The translations under genes and the position numbers were made by a program. A stretch of 64,000 nucleotides of DNA. It comes from Heliocidaris erythrogramma. Its lineage: Eukaryota > Echinodermata > Echinoidea > Camarodonta > Echinometridae. Under the pieces are notes generated by a model that worked only from the letters and a program-made list of their open reading frames with translations, ran no database searches and had not been told where the DNA came from. The stretch lies in the NCBI GenBank assembly GCA_025617745.1, contig CM046858.1, positions 39,725,850-39,789,849 on the forward strand, in the 5' to 3' direction. Position 1 is the first letter of the stretch, and every line of letters begins with the position of its first letter. Below are positions 12,101 to 26,900 of this stretch, piece after piece.

Positions 12101-15100
12101 GGGATACATTTTTTGATACGCACTGTATAACAGTGAAACCATGAAAGCTGATAATAAGCTTACTTCTGTACAGAAAAAAAAAACATGAAATTTATTCCCA
12201 TTTATCTTTAATACTTCTTCAATCTTATTGAATTTATGGATTTAGTGATGGTTTGGTTTACTCTGCTTATATTAACACATATTTCGTCTGCCCCCCCCCC
12301 CCCCCCCATTCCCACCCCTTTGAATATCAATAGCTAAAACCGAAAATTAAATGTATTTTAACGCTTCTAATATTTCCCTTTTTCACAGCCGTTTTCGGTT
12401 AATATATTTCACGACTTTTTAATTTGAGCATGTACATTAATTTTCTTAATTTTCTTATATTTATTTTGAAACCTTTAAAATGCATTTGAACGTTTTTCAT
12501 ACTCTTTAAACTACATTATGTTACTTGTGGAAATTTACCATTGCTTGTTCGTTTTTTTCGTCTGTTCGTTTGTTCGTTTGTTTGTTTATTTTGTTTTTGT
12601 ATTTTCTTCTTCTTGGGGGGTGTATGAAAAGGGGCCGCTCTACATGTCTTATGACATTGATGACTTTGTGTCGCATACGTATATCGTGAACTTTGCGGGG
12701 GGATGGCGGGCAAATATGGGCGTGTTTGACCGCTTTACGTGGTGAGATCATGTGCCGTATAAAGGGATCAGGTGACAACACTAAGATAAACTAAACACAG
12801 CACGCTCGTGATAAAACTAACGAAAATTCCAAGATCGTTTTGGCACAGTAACCTTATCTACGTATGGAATTCTGAGGACGGACGCACAACATTTTGGAGA
12901 CACTATAAGGATCGACTTTTGTCTAAGATGACAATGTATATTATTGAAATTCATACATTTTTAACATCATAATGAGTAATTATTTTCAAACTAAGAAAAT
13001 TTGACCCCCCCCCCCCCCCACCTCCCCTAACCCCCATGCAAGAGCAATTAACAACAATTTTATGAGAACATCATGGTTTTCTTGAGGAAATACAGACATA
13101 TAAACGTATAAAAAATACGGAATGACAAAAAGCAGTAAAACTGCATCAAGATTACTCAGACTATATACACATTACTGAGAACTAATGTAAAAAAGTAAAA
13201 ATAAATTGATTGACATAATTCTGTGACTCACTGGGAAATATTCATCAGTTTAGGTAAACTGAATTAAACGAGAATCAACGCTTTAACTTTGTCTTGAAGA
13301 ATTGCCATTCTCGCCTTTTCCTCAAAAAGTACAAAAAGAATTCGTCGATAATCACTATGATCAAAGAGGATGTTGAATATCCTTTTCGGCGTGCATGTGA
13401 AAAATATGAACCCATAAGGATCAACGAAAAATCCAAGTTGAACACTACGTCATAACGGCTCTAATAACCATTCTCTGTCGATCGCAGGTATGACTCTTGT
13501 GCAGTCATCAGATCTGACTATTTTTTTTCTCCATATATTACACAAAATGGCATGAAAGAAAACAAGACACAAACGTATGATGTTTTTGGAACATAATTTG
13601 CTCCCGAGCTCTAAAAAATAGAGAAAATTCCTCTATCTCTCCCTCTCTTTAAACCAATCTGCCTTTCATCAGTGTTTCCTTTATTAATTCCCAAACTCGT
13701 ATCATGTTTTCATGCATGTCATCGTTTAGTCACGCAGTCCAAGATTGCCTTTCGAGGTCAAGGAGGCGAAGGCGATTACTATTATTTCGTTTAATATTCC
13801 TCGAATGCGAGTCCAAGAGCAGAGTCCCAATTTCATTCAATTTGCTTTAAAAAATCCCCAATGAACGCAAATAGCAGAGCTGAACACTGAAGCGAATATC
13901 CCAGAAAGCCCTTTCACTGTTTTGTTTTTCATTTGTGTTCTGTTTTTTTGAAAGCGCGTTCTAGAACAAGTAAAGACAAAATAATAGATGCAGCTCAGTG
14001 TCCTAAGCCGAAGAAAGCATGCATTTCTTAGAAGATACTCGCATTCATTCATCATATCTAAAAGTAACCAATGCTTCCATTCCTTTGTTTTATCATTTTC
14101 ATAATATACATGCAAAGTTCTGCCATTACTGTCGTAATTGATTTTCCTGTTGTTCAGGCGTGATGCGGGGGACGAGGAACGACCTGTTTCAACAGCATCT
14201 ATTCATTGCGCCGTAACGAGAGGGAAGAGAAAAAAAGTAAAACAAAAATTACGATGACTGTCATGTACAACTGCTGAGGATTTTTATGGCAGAAGCGTGT
14301 TTGTTGTGCATAGATGATGAAAATTGTTTCCAGTGAGAATACCATTAAATGGTGTATTATCTCTGTTTCTTAAAACGTTCTTAATACCTACGCAAACATC
14401 TTTTATCCTTTTTTCGGCATTCTCTTTCTTTCTTTCTTTTCCAACAGGCTTTTATGTTAGAAGCGACTACCTCATACAATACAATAAAATTGTTATTCCT
14501 CTCATTGAGATGATTTCCGATAGACATTCGTTCTTACTATTATGATATAACGTAATATCGTGAAAGCTATTTTAGTTACTTCGAAATAGCCCAATCGTTT
14601 CGTTCTCATGTAGAGTCATGGTAGAATTCGAGGGTCATGATTGAAATTAAGTTTATCATGATTTGATTGGACATCACTGCATCGCGATGGCGGAAGGATG
14701 GGGAAGCGAAATAGTTTTTGTCTAACCTCTAACGAAGTCTGAACTTATACACCGAGAAGATACGCTGACGCTGACGTAGGGAGGGGTATTGATTTTCAGC
14801 GTAAATCTAAACCCAGCCCCGACTATATCTGTTCGGCCATTATCCGGCAAGTCTCATCTAGGATTATCGCCTTAAAAAGTTCTTGGTGCGAAGCTGAATG
14901 AAATTAACGGATGACATACATGACATACATGACATAAGGGTTATGAGAGAGAGAGTGAGAGAGAGAGAGAGAGAGAGACGGGAAGAGAGGTGGAGTGTGA
15001 GTAGGAAAGAGGAAGAAATAAGGGAGAGGGGGAGAAAGAGAGGTTGGGAAATAGTGTGAGGGAGAAAGAGAGAAAGGCATGAATGAGAGTAAGAGAGAGG

Positions 15101-18100
15101 ATATAATAAGAAGGAGGGAGATAGAGATAGAGATAGAAAGAAAGAAAGAAGGAGAGAGTAGGAGATAGAGAAAGAACCCCAGAATGAGAGATGGGGTCAG
15201 ACAGAAAGAGGAGGCGAAGTGAGAAAGGAAAGAGCGAGAGGTGAACTCCTTATATAGGATATAAAAGAAAGAGAAAGGATTAGGATAGAGAAGAAAAGAG
15301 AAAGGAAACCTGAGAGGAATAAAGGGGAAATTATTGATAGAAAAAAAGAGAAAAGGAGGTGGCAAGATGGAGTATAGCGATTGTTGAGGAAACAAACAAA
15401 GAAGTGGGGCATTATGGGACGTAAACATAAAGAGGGAAGTGGGAGTGGCCAGAAAAAAATAGAGAAAAGACTGAAAGAGAGAGAGAGAGGGGGGAGTGAG
15501 AGAGAGAAAGGATAGGAAGAGTCAGGATGGAAAGAGAGATAGAAAAACAAAGATTTTGAGGTCAGGAAAGTCACCGGGTGCTTTATACCGACAGATACTC
15601 AATCGAAGCTCGAACAGAGAGTATCATTTTCCAGATTGGTTATGAAAATAGAGACCGCCTGGATTCCACAGTCGATATATTTGCGTGCGCCAGTTATCGA
15701 AGATGGCGGTTGGATAAGTTGGTCGATCCTAGCTTATGTATACCGATGAAGAGGATATTTTTGAAGAGTTGGTTAACCTCAAGACTTTCTAGCGGTTATG
15801 TTTCCTTTTCTGGTGTATTCCACAAGCTTTTCCTTAAAACTATTCATTCCTAGTCCATCAGCTTAACCATTGCCTGCATTTGAATGTGTGGTATTAAAAG
15901 GTATTTTAGAATTTTGTTCTGGTTTAGAAGTAATAGAGGAGAATAAACCACTCGCTCTGTGCATTTTAGCTACTCTTTAACCGAGAAAGCAGTTTGTTGA
16001 GATGTCTTTCTTAGATAGTGAAGCATTATCATAAACAATTCTGGGGAAAGGGGACAGAAAATAAGCGTCTGGTGGAGAAAATATCGAAGATTGCTGTTTT
16101 GGGAAAAATAAAATGACTACTTGCCAGTGAACAATAATGCCAACATTCGTGCTTTCGAAGGTAATTTCGAACACCCAAATTTCTACAAGATGGTTGATTA
16201 ATCAGAACTTTATAGATGCGCTTATCCGACAGCTCGTTATCCCAATTGCAAGCGGACTTGAATAATAGTTATGGTATCCACAAAACACAGACCTCATTAG
16301 CAGGAAGGTTATTGGTTTTTGGCGAGAAACATGCAATCATCCACACGCAATATGCATTGAAAATGCGTAACATTGGGCCATAAAATATGCAGATAATTAT
16401 GAGGTAATTAATTATTTATATAAACACAGAAGAGATGTTGTTGTTTGAAAAACAATGGGATCTAAATCCTATGAATTTGGCCCTGTGTATCAATAATTGA
16501 TAGGTGTATTTGCTATAATTACCAAACAGCCATGTTGTTATTTGCACAACAAAGGGTTATTTTTGTGGTGCATACACTTTGAACTTTATATAAACACAGA
16601 AGAGATGTTGTTGTTTGAAAAACAATGGGATCTAAATCTTATGAATTTGGCCCTGTATATCAATAATTGATAGGTGTATTTGCTATAATTACCAAATAGC
16701 CATGTTGTTATTTGGACAAACAAAAGGTTATTTTTGCGGTGCATACACTTTGAACTCATCCACTCCTTATTCATTGGTAAATGAAAATGAATACTACTCA
16801 CGAGCATTCGATAGAATCAAGATATTTAAAGGGTTCCAATCACCTAAAACATAGAGTGCAAAGCTAGTATGCATAAAAACAACCCTATACAACCTTGGGG
16901 TTAACTGTTAATGGAGGAAATTAAGGATAACATAAAACCCCGCGCACGTAACCCAAGTCGGATGGGTTCCGTGCGCACCCTTCTTATGCGAAAGAGTATA
17001 GGAGCGTCGACGAGTCTATATACTCATCAATCACGTTTGCGTCAGTTCAGTCTGTATTTAAACTTGAAATATTTCTTAACAGATGTGACATTTAAAGACC
17101 AAATTTCGAATACAGTATAAGTGAAACGAAACTCCTAACATACAAAGCAAAACATCTATTGGTGATTGGTACGTTTAAATGATATTGTATCTTTTTTTTC
17201 TACCTATCACAGTTGACGATAAGAACAGACGTGTGTATACCTATATGGACCAAGGAAAGCACGACGACTCATCGGAAGAAGACGACTTCATAGCCCCAGC
17301 CTGCGGTAAGATATACTCTCTAAAATTAATTGGAGTGGAAACCCAGTCTTTTAGAAGTCAATTATTAGCGATCATTTCATTTTGGAGTGGAAATCCACGC
17401 TCTCACATGGTGGAATCTCCCAAAGGAGTAAGTCAGACAACTAGTTTAGATCGGATTCCATGCACTATAATTCTGGAGTGTATTCAACTCCAACACGAAG
17501 TGATCCATAACATGACTCCCAAAAGAGTGGATTTCCACTCCTCACCATTTAGCAGAGTACATGCTGGATCAAAAGATGGTGACACCGCACATGGTCGGGC
17601 GAAAATCTGCTCCAATTTGAATTTCACATTCTAATTGAATTCCTAACTTCACCCATGCACCAAACGATATACCTATATAACCCTAATTACCTTGACAACA
17701 TCGCAAACTCAACCCTACACTCATGTAGAAAACGTTGGGTTAAAAAAAAGGTGTGGGTGATGACGTGTCTGATCAAATTTTGAGCACTATCATATGCCCA
17801 ACTCGGGTAGTTTTTTTGCTCAGTTTGTAGTAAAAAGTGACCGTGATTTGGTAAAACGTTACCCAATTGGGCAAAATAATTGCCCCCCCCCCCCCCTCAA
17901 GAAAATGAAAAGAAATGTGCCCAACATTTTTAGAGTGTATAATTAATTATCTTTGATTATAAAGCCAGGAGCAAAAATGTCGTCGTGGCAAATGTCGGAT
18001 CACCCAAAGCCAGGGGCCCAGGAGACGGTATTCTGTCAACGTGTAAGCACTTCCTATAGGAACCACACCAGCTGTACAACATCCCTTTCTCAAAATAAGC

Positions 18101-21100
18101 GATCACATTTTCAAATCTGCCTTATTTAGCATTTTAAATGGACGTATTTATGAAAAATCTTGTTCAGGTTGCTAGGTTGCCGATTGGTTAGGAATCAGAG
18201 TAGTAGTTTTTTTTGCATTTTCAAAGCTTACCTCTTTATTTAAATAAATCACGAATTCTATAGAAATCCTCGTCCAATGAAATATCTCTGAAGAGATCAC
18301 ATTTGACACATTAATAAAACTGAGAAAATCACTCTTTTGGCACAACCATTGCTGAAATTTTAGTGAGTTGGAAGACACGATTTACTTTTATCGAGATGAA
18401 ATCTACCGAGCCCGGGAGATAACATGCTAAAAAGCGATAATAGGCCTCTCCATGCACAATTTAGTAAGTCGTGTGAACGGCTTACAACTGGTGGTAACGA
18501 CTTGGTATCGATTTTCTTTTTTTCGCAAGTCCTCTCTTGTGTCCCGTATAAATTCCTTCGGGTGTAGAAAAAAAACTGTTCTTATTTTGTTCAATATACG
18601 AATTGTACAGATTCGAGATTCATAATGACCTTGAATTTTAATAACTGATCTATTGATCAATGGTTCGAATTATCAATAATTAGACTTTGTACCTCGTTAT
18701 CCACATACACTAATCATTTATTTCTTCTTTTAGATGCGGGCACATACCCGGATGTATGCCGGTGTATTCTCCTTTTCGAGGATCCGATGGCCAATTTCGA
18801 CTACTATGAATCGATGCTACAAGACGTGTACCCCAGCGCATTTACCACACCACTTCTGGGGGAAGCAAGCGAACCAGTGGGGCTGGACATATCGTGCACA
18901 TCAAAAAAGCTGGAGAGAGTCCCGAAAGCCCTTCCAGCCGATACCTTATATTTGTAAGCATTCGTTCATTTTGCATGTTTTGTGTTTCCAAACAAAAAGT
19001 CAAGTAGGAGAAAGGGGTCCCCATGTCCCCAAGATATATTTTAATCAGGGTTTTTGTAATGCCTGACGCCTAGTTAACGAAATGTTATCATGGTTATGTT
19101 TGATTTGCAGAGTTTTGGCCCTTGGTGCCCATCTTGGATTTCTGACAAAATTCAATAATTTCAGATCTTTTGAATTAGACTACGCGTAGACACAAATGAT
19201 TTTAATTTTCCTGAATAATAAGAAAAATGTACTGTACATACCACCTTGTCTAAGTGATGAATAATATCGAACTTTCTCTGCTCAAGAGAAATGTGTTTTG
19301 TAACTGCAAAACATAATACATTTTGAGATATTTTGACCCTTTATTCAAATAGTATAAAGCATTTAGTCGCTTAAACAAAATGTAATGAACTTGAGGAGGC
19401 TATATACATGCATACAGGGGCGGATCCCAAAACGCTGATGAACATCTTTTTTTTTTGTTGCTTGTCAGAGAATCTTTTAGTCAAAGAGAGACCCAAAAAC
19501 GCTGATGACCTGTTTTTGTGTGAATATTGAGCCCCATCACTCACAAAATCCTGGATCTATATATTTGCACATGCAGATGTCATGAACTTAATATGTTCTA
19601 CCTGATGTCAAATAGTTGATATTAATTTATTTGATATTAAAAGATCAATCACTGAGAAATAATCAATATATATGCAAGATACCATTTAAAATTCTATGAA
19701 TTTATATGTGTTTAACGATATAGGCACAGTATTAAGCTCATATTGGTAGGGCTTCGACTGGGCATGAAAGCCGCTATTTCCTCAAAGTAATTGCATTTCT
19801 TTGATTAGCTGTGCAGTTTAATACATAGAAATCATGATAATAATGACCGCAAATCCAAACAGGAATTCTATTCAAGTGGGGGGGGGACACCCCATTGTTG
19901 CGTCCAGGTGTGTCCCCCCCCCCCCCCCCCCACTTGAATAGAATTCCTGTTTGGATTTGCGCCCATGATGATAATAATGACTCTCATCATATTTCATTAA
20001 AGATTAGGGGGCTTTCCCGATCCCGCTGAGTTAAGAAATAAGATGGCGCCAGGATGCACGATTTTTCATTTATATCAAACAACTTTTTCCATATTGTTTT
20101 TCTTTTTCTTCAGTTTTGTGGAATCCACCTAGATCAAATCACAAAATGGTTTGATGGTTTATTTTACATGACTGCTGAAAAAGCATGTGTATGCATATAT
20201 TAAGCAACCAGGGACTTGGCAATGATGATTAATGCCTTCCAAAGGGCACTAGCGCATCCACTTGGTTTCGAACCCGGGTCCTCCCAGTTGCGAGACCTCT
20301 GCTCTACCACTGAGCCATCGCGCCTTATCGTTTAGGAAATCGATTTTATTTGTTCCTGTGTGTTGTCTAAGTCAAAAGAGACTTTTAATATTCAATGCGA
20401 TCAGAAATCAAGAGGCGAATACTTTTGAAAAGTTTGTGTGATATGAGGAAAATCATTGATTGGAAGATGTATATAACTTAAACTTTTCAGAACTTATTAT
20501 ATTTTGAAATGTAGTCTTACAAATTTTAAGGATTGCTTCAGAATGCGTAAGTTTCTTCTTTTCGTAATTTAGTACAATGGCGCGAGAAAACAACGCACAT
20601 TTTTTGCCATGTGGATAAAACTCGTGGGTGGGGAGGGGAAAAATTGTCCCTAAATTAAATATTCAAAAGTGTCATTCCCCGTTCAACGCCAAATGCGGTA
20701 TAAGAATGATATATCACGTGAAAACTATGGTCTACCTTGCCCACGCAAATACATTTATTCAACGAGTTATATCCTACATAATCCAAATCAGAATTGTTTA
20801 TTCTTCTCGAACGCAATTTCAATTGTTTCTTTCTTGTCGTTGCCAAGTGCCAAAAACGCATTGTATGTCAAACGTTCATATACGCAATACTTTCCGATAT
20901 CGGTTTTAGAGTATACATGTATCTGTGTGTTATGCAAGATGCGTTATCATTATCACCTGCCTATTGTGGGGTTTGGGGTGAGGAGGCTAATTTTCCCTTT
21001 TGATTTTGAACAACAGTTGCAATCATCGATCATTATCGCATATCAATATCTGCTATTGAGGAAGGTCTTACCTTATAAAATCAATTTTCAAACCATCCAA

Positions 21101-23945
21101 GCAAAATAATAGGGAAAAATTTTACATCCTGGAAACTTGGGGTCCAACGTCATAGTGATTTACTTTTTTCTCAAGTTCTCAAGTAGAATAATCGACTATT
21201 ACAAAAATGTAAATACATTCCGAAGTTTACCTCCGTTACCTAGCCAGGAAACTATATTTCCGTCCAACTTAAAGCTTTAGTGATAAGTGTTTACACTGCT
21301 CTTACAAGGTTTGCCCAAATGTAACACACTGTGGTCACAACGAAGAGTAAAACGTGAATTATTGTTGTGTTGACCACATGAAACACACTGTGTTAATATA
21401 TTTTGTTGTTGAGTGATACAGTCATGTTAAACGTAGTAGTAACGAAGGGATTACAGTGTGAAAGCATTGTATTGTAGCAAACAGAGTACTCACAAAGTGA
21501 ACGCAATATGATACCGAAACTTTCCTGTTAAACACACTGGCCCGTATCCTGAACTCCGGTTTAGCTTAAACTCCGGTCTAAGTTAGACCAGAGTTTGATT
21601 AAAACTGACTTAAACCGCAGGTCCAGTCTAAATTTCTGTACAAAGTTAAGCCACACTAGACTGGATTTTAAGTTAAACTGAAGTTCAGAATATGATTTTC
21701 TAAAAACTGCAGTTCAAAGTCACCTTAAGCCTGGGTTTAAACCACACTTAGACCGCGATTTAAGTTAAAACGGAGTTCGGAATATGGGCCACTATTATGT
21801 TTACTTTGTCAGATTTCGCTTTTTGATGTAGTGTGACACTGTTTACCACAGAATGTTGAAAGAGTAAGCATAATGTGTTCACATTTGTTAGTTTTCACTG
21901 TATATGATATAGCTTTATAGAGTGGCACGCCATGTATAAGAAAGTTACAGTGTGAATGAATCACATTGTTGACAACAGGTCTTGACATTGCTGAAATTGT
22001 GTCCACAGCGTTTTTCACAATCTGATATGGTGTAAAGTGTTTCACACTATGTGATATGGTATGAAACAATGTATTTACAGTGTTTTTCACTATGTGATAT
22101 AATGCGAAACATTGTGTACTCAGTGTTTTTTCACTATGTGATATAGTGTGAAACATTGTGTACACAGTGTTTTTCACTATGTGATATAATGCGAAACATT
22201 GTGTACTCAGTGTTTTTTCACTATGTGATATAGTGTGAAACATTGTGTACACATTGTTTTTCACTATGTGATATAGTGTGAAACATTGTGTACTCAGTGG
22301 TTTTTCACTATGTGATATAGTGTAAAACATTGTGTACGCAGTGTTTTTTTCACTATGTGATATAGTGGGAAACATTGTGTACACAGTGTTTTTCACTATG
22401 TAATATAGTATGAAACATTGTGTACACAGTGTTTTTCATTATGTGATATACGTATGAAACATTGTGTACACAGCGATTTTCACTATGTGATATAAAGTGA
22501 AACATTGTGTCCACAGTATTTTTGTAAAGTTTCCACAATATCAGACAATGTCGTCTTTCCCTATGGAAATTATTCACATTCTGGTCCTTATCACATGCCC
22601 CTCCCCCTTAACGACAGAGAAAAATCGCACCCACATCTTTAAGAGGGGAAGATAAATATGTAAATTTATACATGCTTCTCTCTTACAGGGATTTGTCGGA
22701 TAATCGCATCACTCGTCTCCATGGAGACAGCTTCCAGAATCTGACCAGACTCCGAGAACTGTAAGTGCAACATGACGTAATGCAATATTGATTATAGCAT
22801 CAAATCTCTCATGAGTGTATCATGATGATTTTGATAAAAGTGATGATGAATTGTGACAGTAATGGCGACGATATTCGTGAAGATGTTGGTTGTATAGTGA
22901 TGGTGGTGAGGATGATAAGGATGACGATGATCATGATCATGGTGATCAGGTGATGAGGATGATGGTGATGATGATGGAGGTGATGATGATGATGATGATC
23001 ACGGTGATGATGATGGTGATGATGATGGTGATGATGATGATGATGAAGGTGATCACGGTGATGATGATGGTGATGATGGTGATGATGATGATGATGGTGA
23101 TGATGCTGATGATGGTGATGATGATGATAACAATGATGGTGATGATGATGATAATGATGATTTAATAATGCTCTCGATATTGATGGGGACAATGGATTCT
23201 AATGAATGAAATATATTCAAGAAATCTGAAGTTCTCAAAATCTCGTCGCCGCTCACTTGATACTTGTGACACACTAATTTGAATATTTCTAGTAGTGTGT
23301 TTGTCAATGCTGCTGCTGCGCATGTTTATCCCAACATAATCTACATGTATATTTTAAAAATCACAATCATGAATATGATGCTACTAAAAAATGGCGACAT
23401 ATTTTTCATACAACTACTTTTCCGCAAGTATTGCTCCCCACCCCTTCATTTTGATATGGCAGGAATCAACCTCCTCTCTATAATAGTTTATGCGTCCCTC
23501 AGTTCCAGGAAGTGTTTCTTCGAAATATAAAGAGTCCTCCAGGCATCAATTCCCCAAATCCAAACTCATGTTCTGGCCCTCACCATACCGTCAGCAAAGA
23601 GAAAAAGGTACTTGGCTTTCTTTTCATCGTCTTCTCTTTTTTGTACTCTTGCTTGCCAAGTAGCAACTCATTCATTTCTCCGTCGCATCGGTTGTAAAAG
23701 CCTCAAGAATACTAATAAGCAGGGTGACAGAAGAAGAAATGTCTTCATAATAAGAAACCTTCCGGCCCATTGCTGTGATGGGTGGGATAAAGAGATGAGA
23801 CGTTTTCGATCCTTTCTCGCAGGTTTTTATTCCAGCTCTTAAAAGTGGCAGAAATACGTTTTTCCGACTACAAGCTCTCATCCGCATACCCGACGGTTCG
23901 TGGCCTGTACTTGCAGTGAAGTAGAATAAGAAGAAAAAGAAAGAA

Positions 23946-23981
<36 letters not shown>

Positions 23982-26900
23982 GAAGAAGAAAAAAAAGAAG
24001 AAGAGGAAGAAGAAGGAGGAGGAGCAGTGGCGGCACCAAGGGGGGGGGGGGGGGGGGGCCATGGGGGGCATTTGCCCCCCCCCCCCCCAGTCAGAAGCTT
24101 TGCCCCCCCCCCCCCCCCCCCACTTTAAAAATCCTGGTGCCGCCACTGAGGAGGAGAAGAAAAAGAAAACAAGAAAAAGAAGTAGAAGAAGAAGAAGAAG
24201 AAGAAGAAGATCCTCCTCTCTGATATTCCCTCTTCCTATACATAATCAACATGTAGGGCGGTGTTTGTACACAATCCAAGCCCCTGGTATCAACTTTGCT
24301 TGTACATCTTCCGTATAAATTAAAGCTCACTCGGGCTTCATTCAGTCATGCCGCAGCTTCTGTAGCATGGTGTCATATTCGAGTATGTTTCATATCATGT
24401 AGCACATAATTTTCTCCCGCGAAAGTGGTCGCCCTTGGGTTCAACGTACGAAAGTCATTGTAGTCCTGTAGCTTCATTAGACCGCGCGGCGGTCCGAGCT
24501 CATGTTCTATCCGCCAAAACAAACGCTGTGCCATGTATACGGTCGCTCGCAACAATATCGCATTACGCATTTCGACGAGACTCCAACGTGATGCTATAGA
24601 AGACTATAAGAAAAATCTTAATCATTAATATCCAACAGCGATGCGGGATAAAGTTTGTCAAAGTATCATGTTAGCTATTTTGCGTCGTTTTTACTGAGGT
24701 ATGAGTGTGTAGGTCGCCATAATCTCACTGGATAAGAAGATGTTGTTTCCAGAAGCTTATACGTTAGCTGAGAGCATTATTTGGCACGTGGGCAAAGAAT
24801 GTGCAGTACAGAGTTAAAACATGAAGGCCTACTTTAGACACTTTTAAGAACAATCCGCTTTCATCCTTCGCCTTCATATACTTGTAATCTTGCTGAAAGC
24901 CATGTCTTAATTCCGACACAAACAAACATTAATCCGCGGATAATGGTCTATAAAACATATAAATACAGCTTTGGGAAAAGTTTAAACCCAACAAAACGGA
25001 TGGCACATTCTTTTTGTAACATGTCATGGAGATAAGGTCATGCAGACCTAGTTTGCAGAGCCTTTTTCTCAGCTTTTGATCAACATCCTTGCGGCTGATT
25101 TTCTCTCACTGAACCACTGTGAACTGAAAAGCTTCATAATCCTCTGAATGTGAAATCCCCACTCTCATCGCCTTGAGCGTCTTTACCGACTCATAAAAGT
25201 TTGTTCTTCTTCTTCTTCTTCTTTCTAATTCTTCTTCTTGTCCTTCTTCCTCTTCTTCTTCTCCCTTTTCTTCTTTTTCTCATTCTTCTTCATCTTTTTT
25301 CTCATTTTTCTTCTTTTCTTCTTCTTCTCTTCTTCTTCTTCTTCTTCTTCTTCTTCATCCGATATTTTGTCATATTCGTGCTACAAAAAACAAACTAAAC
25401 TCTTCGTCTACTTGTTCCCTTTGTGCACCTATTTTTTCTGAACGTTCAGCGTCCAGTTGTGAAATTTACCATTCATGAACACAATCGAAAAGTTCGCTCC
25501 CGAAGCTTGCTACATTCACAAGTCTAAGTTCTGAGAAAGACAAGGATTACTTAATTCTCCTAGTTTAAATTATCAATATAAAATGAAACTCTGTCCTATT
25601 GTACTACAGTGTATTTGGATAATATGAGCAACTATTTAAAAATATAGAAGCCTTTTTTTTGTAATTAATTAATTAATTACTTTTAAAAAATAGGTAGTTG
25701 TATCATGTTTTGGAACCGAAATGTTGATTCCCATACGCACAGCGCGCACAGAGCGGTCAATACTGAAGTTCAGAGCACCATCATGCAGCTCTGTGATTGG
25801 TCAGTTGCCGGAGCAGACCATTGTGTAATGGATGTAGCATGTTCTAGAACCAAACTGAAAAAGGATGTAGCATGTGTTGGAACCAAAGTCATTTTTTTAA
25901 GGCTTTTTTTTTACTTTCTCATAGGAAATTCAACTTTTTTTAATAATGACACTGGATGCAGGAACTGGGAATGAGTACATCCATGCAACAACAACAAAAA
26001 TCAAGTTTGATAGCAATTCTTTTGTCTTAGTATATGAATATAAGTATCAAGCAAACAAGTTTAAACACTTTTAAATTTTCCTTGAAGAAGCATTGCTGAA
26101 GAATATATGTCACTGTGTGGAATGAACACTATTGCTACCAAAGGTTTTTTTTCTCTCTTCCTCTCCCTCTCTCTCCTTTCTTTTTTTTTTTTTTTTTTTT
26201 TTTTTTGCTCTTCCATCCCTACGCGGCCGCCACCTCACTCTCTTTCTCTTGGACTATTTCTGAATCTTTCTTTTTTTTTTCTCTCTCTCTCTTTCCTTTC
26301 TCTGTCTCTCATTCATTTTTTTCTCTTTTATCCTTACCCACGTTTAATAGTTATGATTATTGACACGGATTATTTATAATTACTTATGTTATTGCTTATT
26401 TACTATTATGTATGCTCATCTGATTGTATTTTAAATAATTTCATTTGTATATAGTTTTGTTGTATTTTCTGGGGCCCCACGGAAGATCAACTCGTTGAAT
26501 GGACTACCCTGATTGAATATCAATGAATTAAAAATGAATATATGAGGAGTAGTGAGGGCAGCCACGAGCGCCTTGATGGAAGGCTAATGAAATTGAAAAA
26601 GATGACTGGTTGACTAGGTGACTAGTTGCAAAACAAAAATAGATACCACTGACGGCAAAACAACGATGACAGGCTTTAGTTTGGGTGGCAGGAATACTAT
26701 TATGAAGAAATATAAAAATACAGCAAATAACCATACTTTCAACACAATAATAAGCTTTAAAAATCAGCTTCATTGTTTATGGTTCGTGCGGTATTACCAC
26801 AACACTTAACACGAAATACTAATGGACCCAATCAGAAAAAAAACTTTACAGTTAAATAGATATTTAGATTAAGCAATTACAATGCTTCTGCAGAGAAGTA

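Noticed and set aside
14904-15574. Long minus-strand Ser/Phe/Leu frames
   Set aside because: GA-rich low-complexity tract read backwards; frames differ in the second copy.
17179-17634. 151-codon frame through exon 3 into the intron
   Set aside because: Same frame as exon 3, but a good donor ends the exon, and the intron part is frameshifted in the second copy (145 codons, different end).
18734-19066. 110-codon frame beginning with ATG at the first base of exon 4
   Set aside because: Wrong phase: the gene frame gives the LRR N-cap cysteines, and the donor GTAAGC lies inside this frame.
20207-20326. A tRNA gene on the minus strand
   Set aside because: Good A and B boxes but no acceptor stem or terminator; continues into a SINE body. 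Same applies to 9588-9940 and 50826-50924.
21809-22396. 195-codon minus-strand open frame with a repeated 29-residue motif (second copy 40214-40828)
   Set aside because: Pure consequence of the 43+44 bp minisatellite (87 bp = 29 codons); no start context, no domain, and frame changes between copies.
22809-23192. Poly-His open frame on the minus strand and poly-Met/Asp frame on the plus strand
   Set aside because: Translation of a GAT microsatellite.
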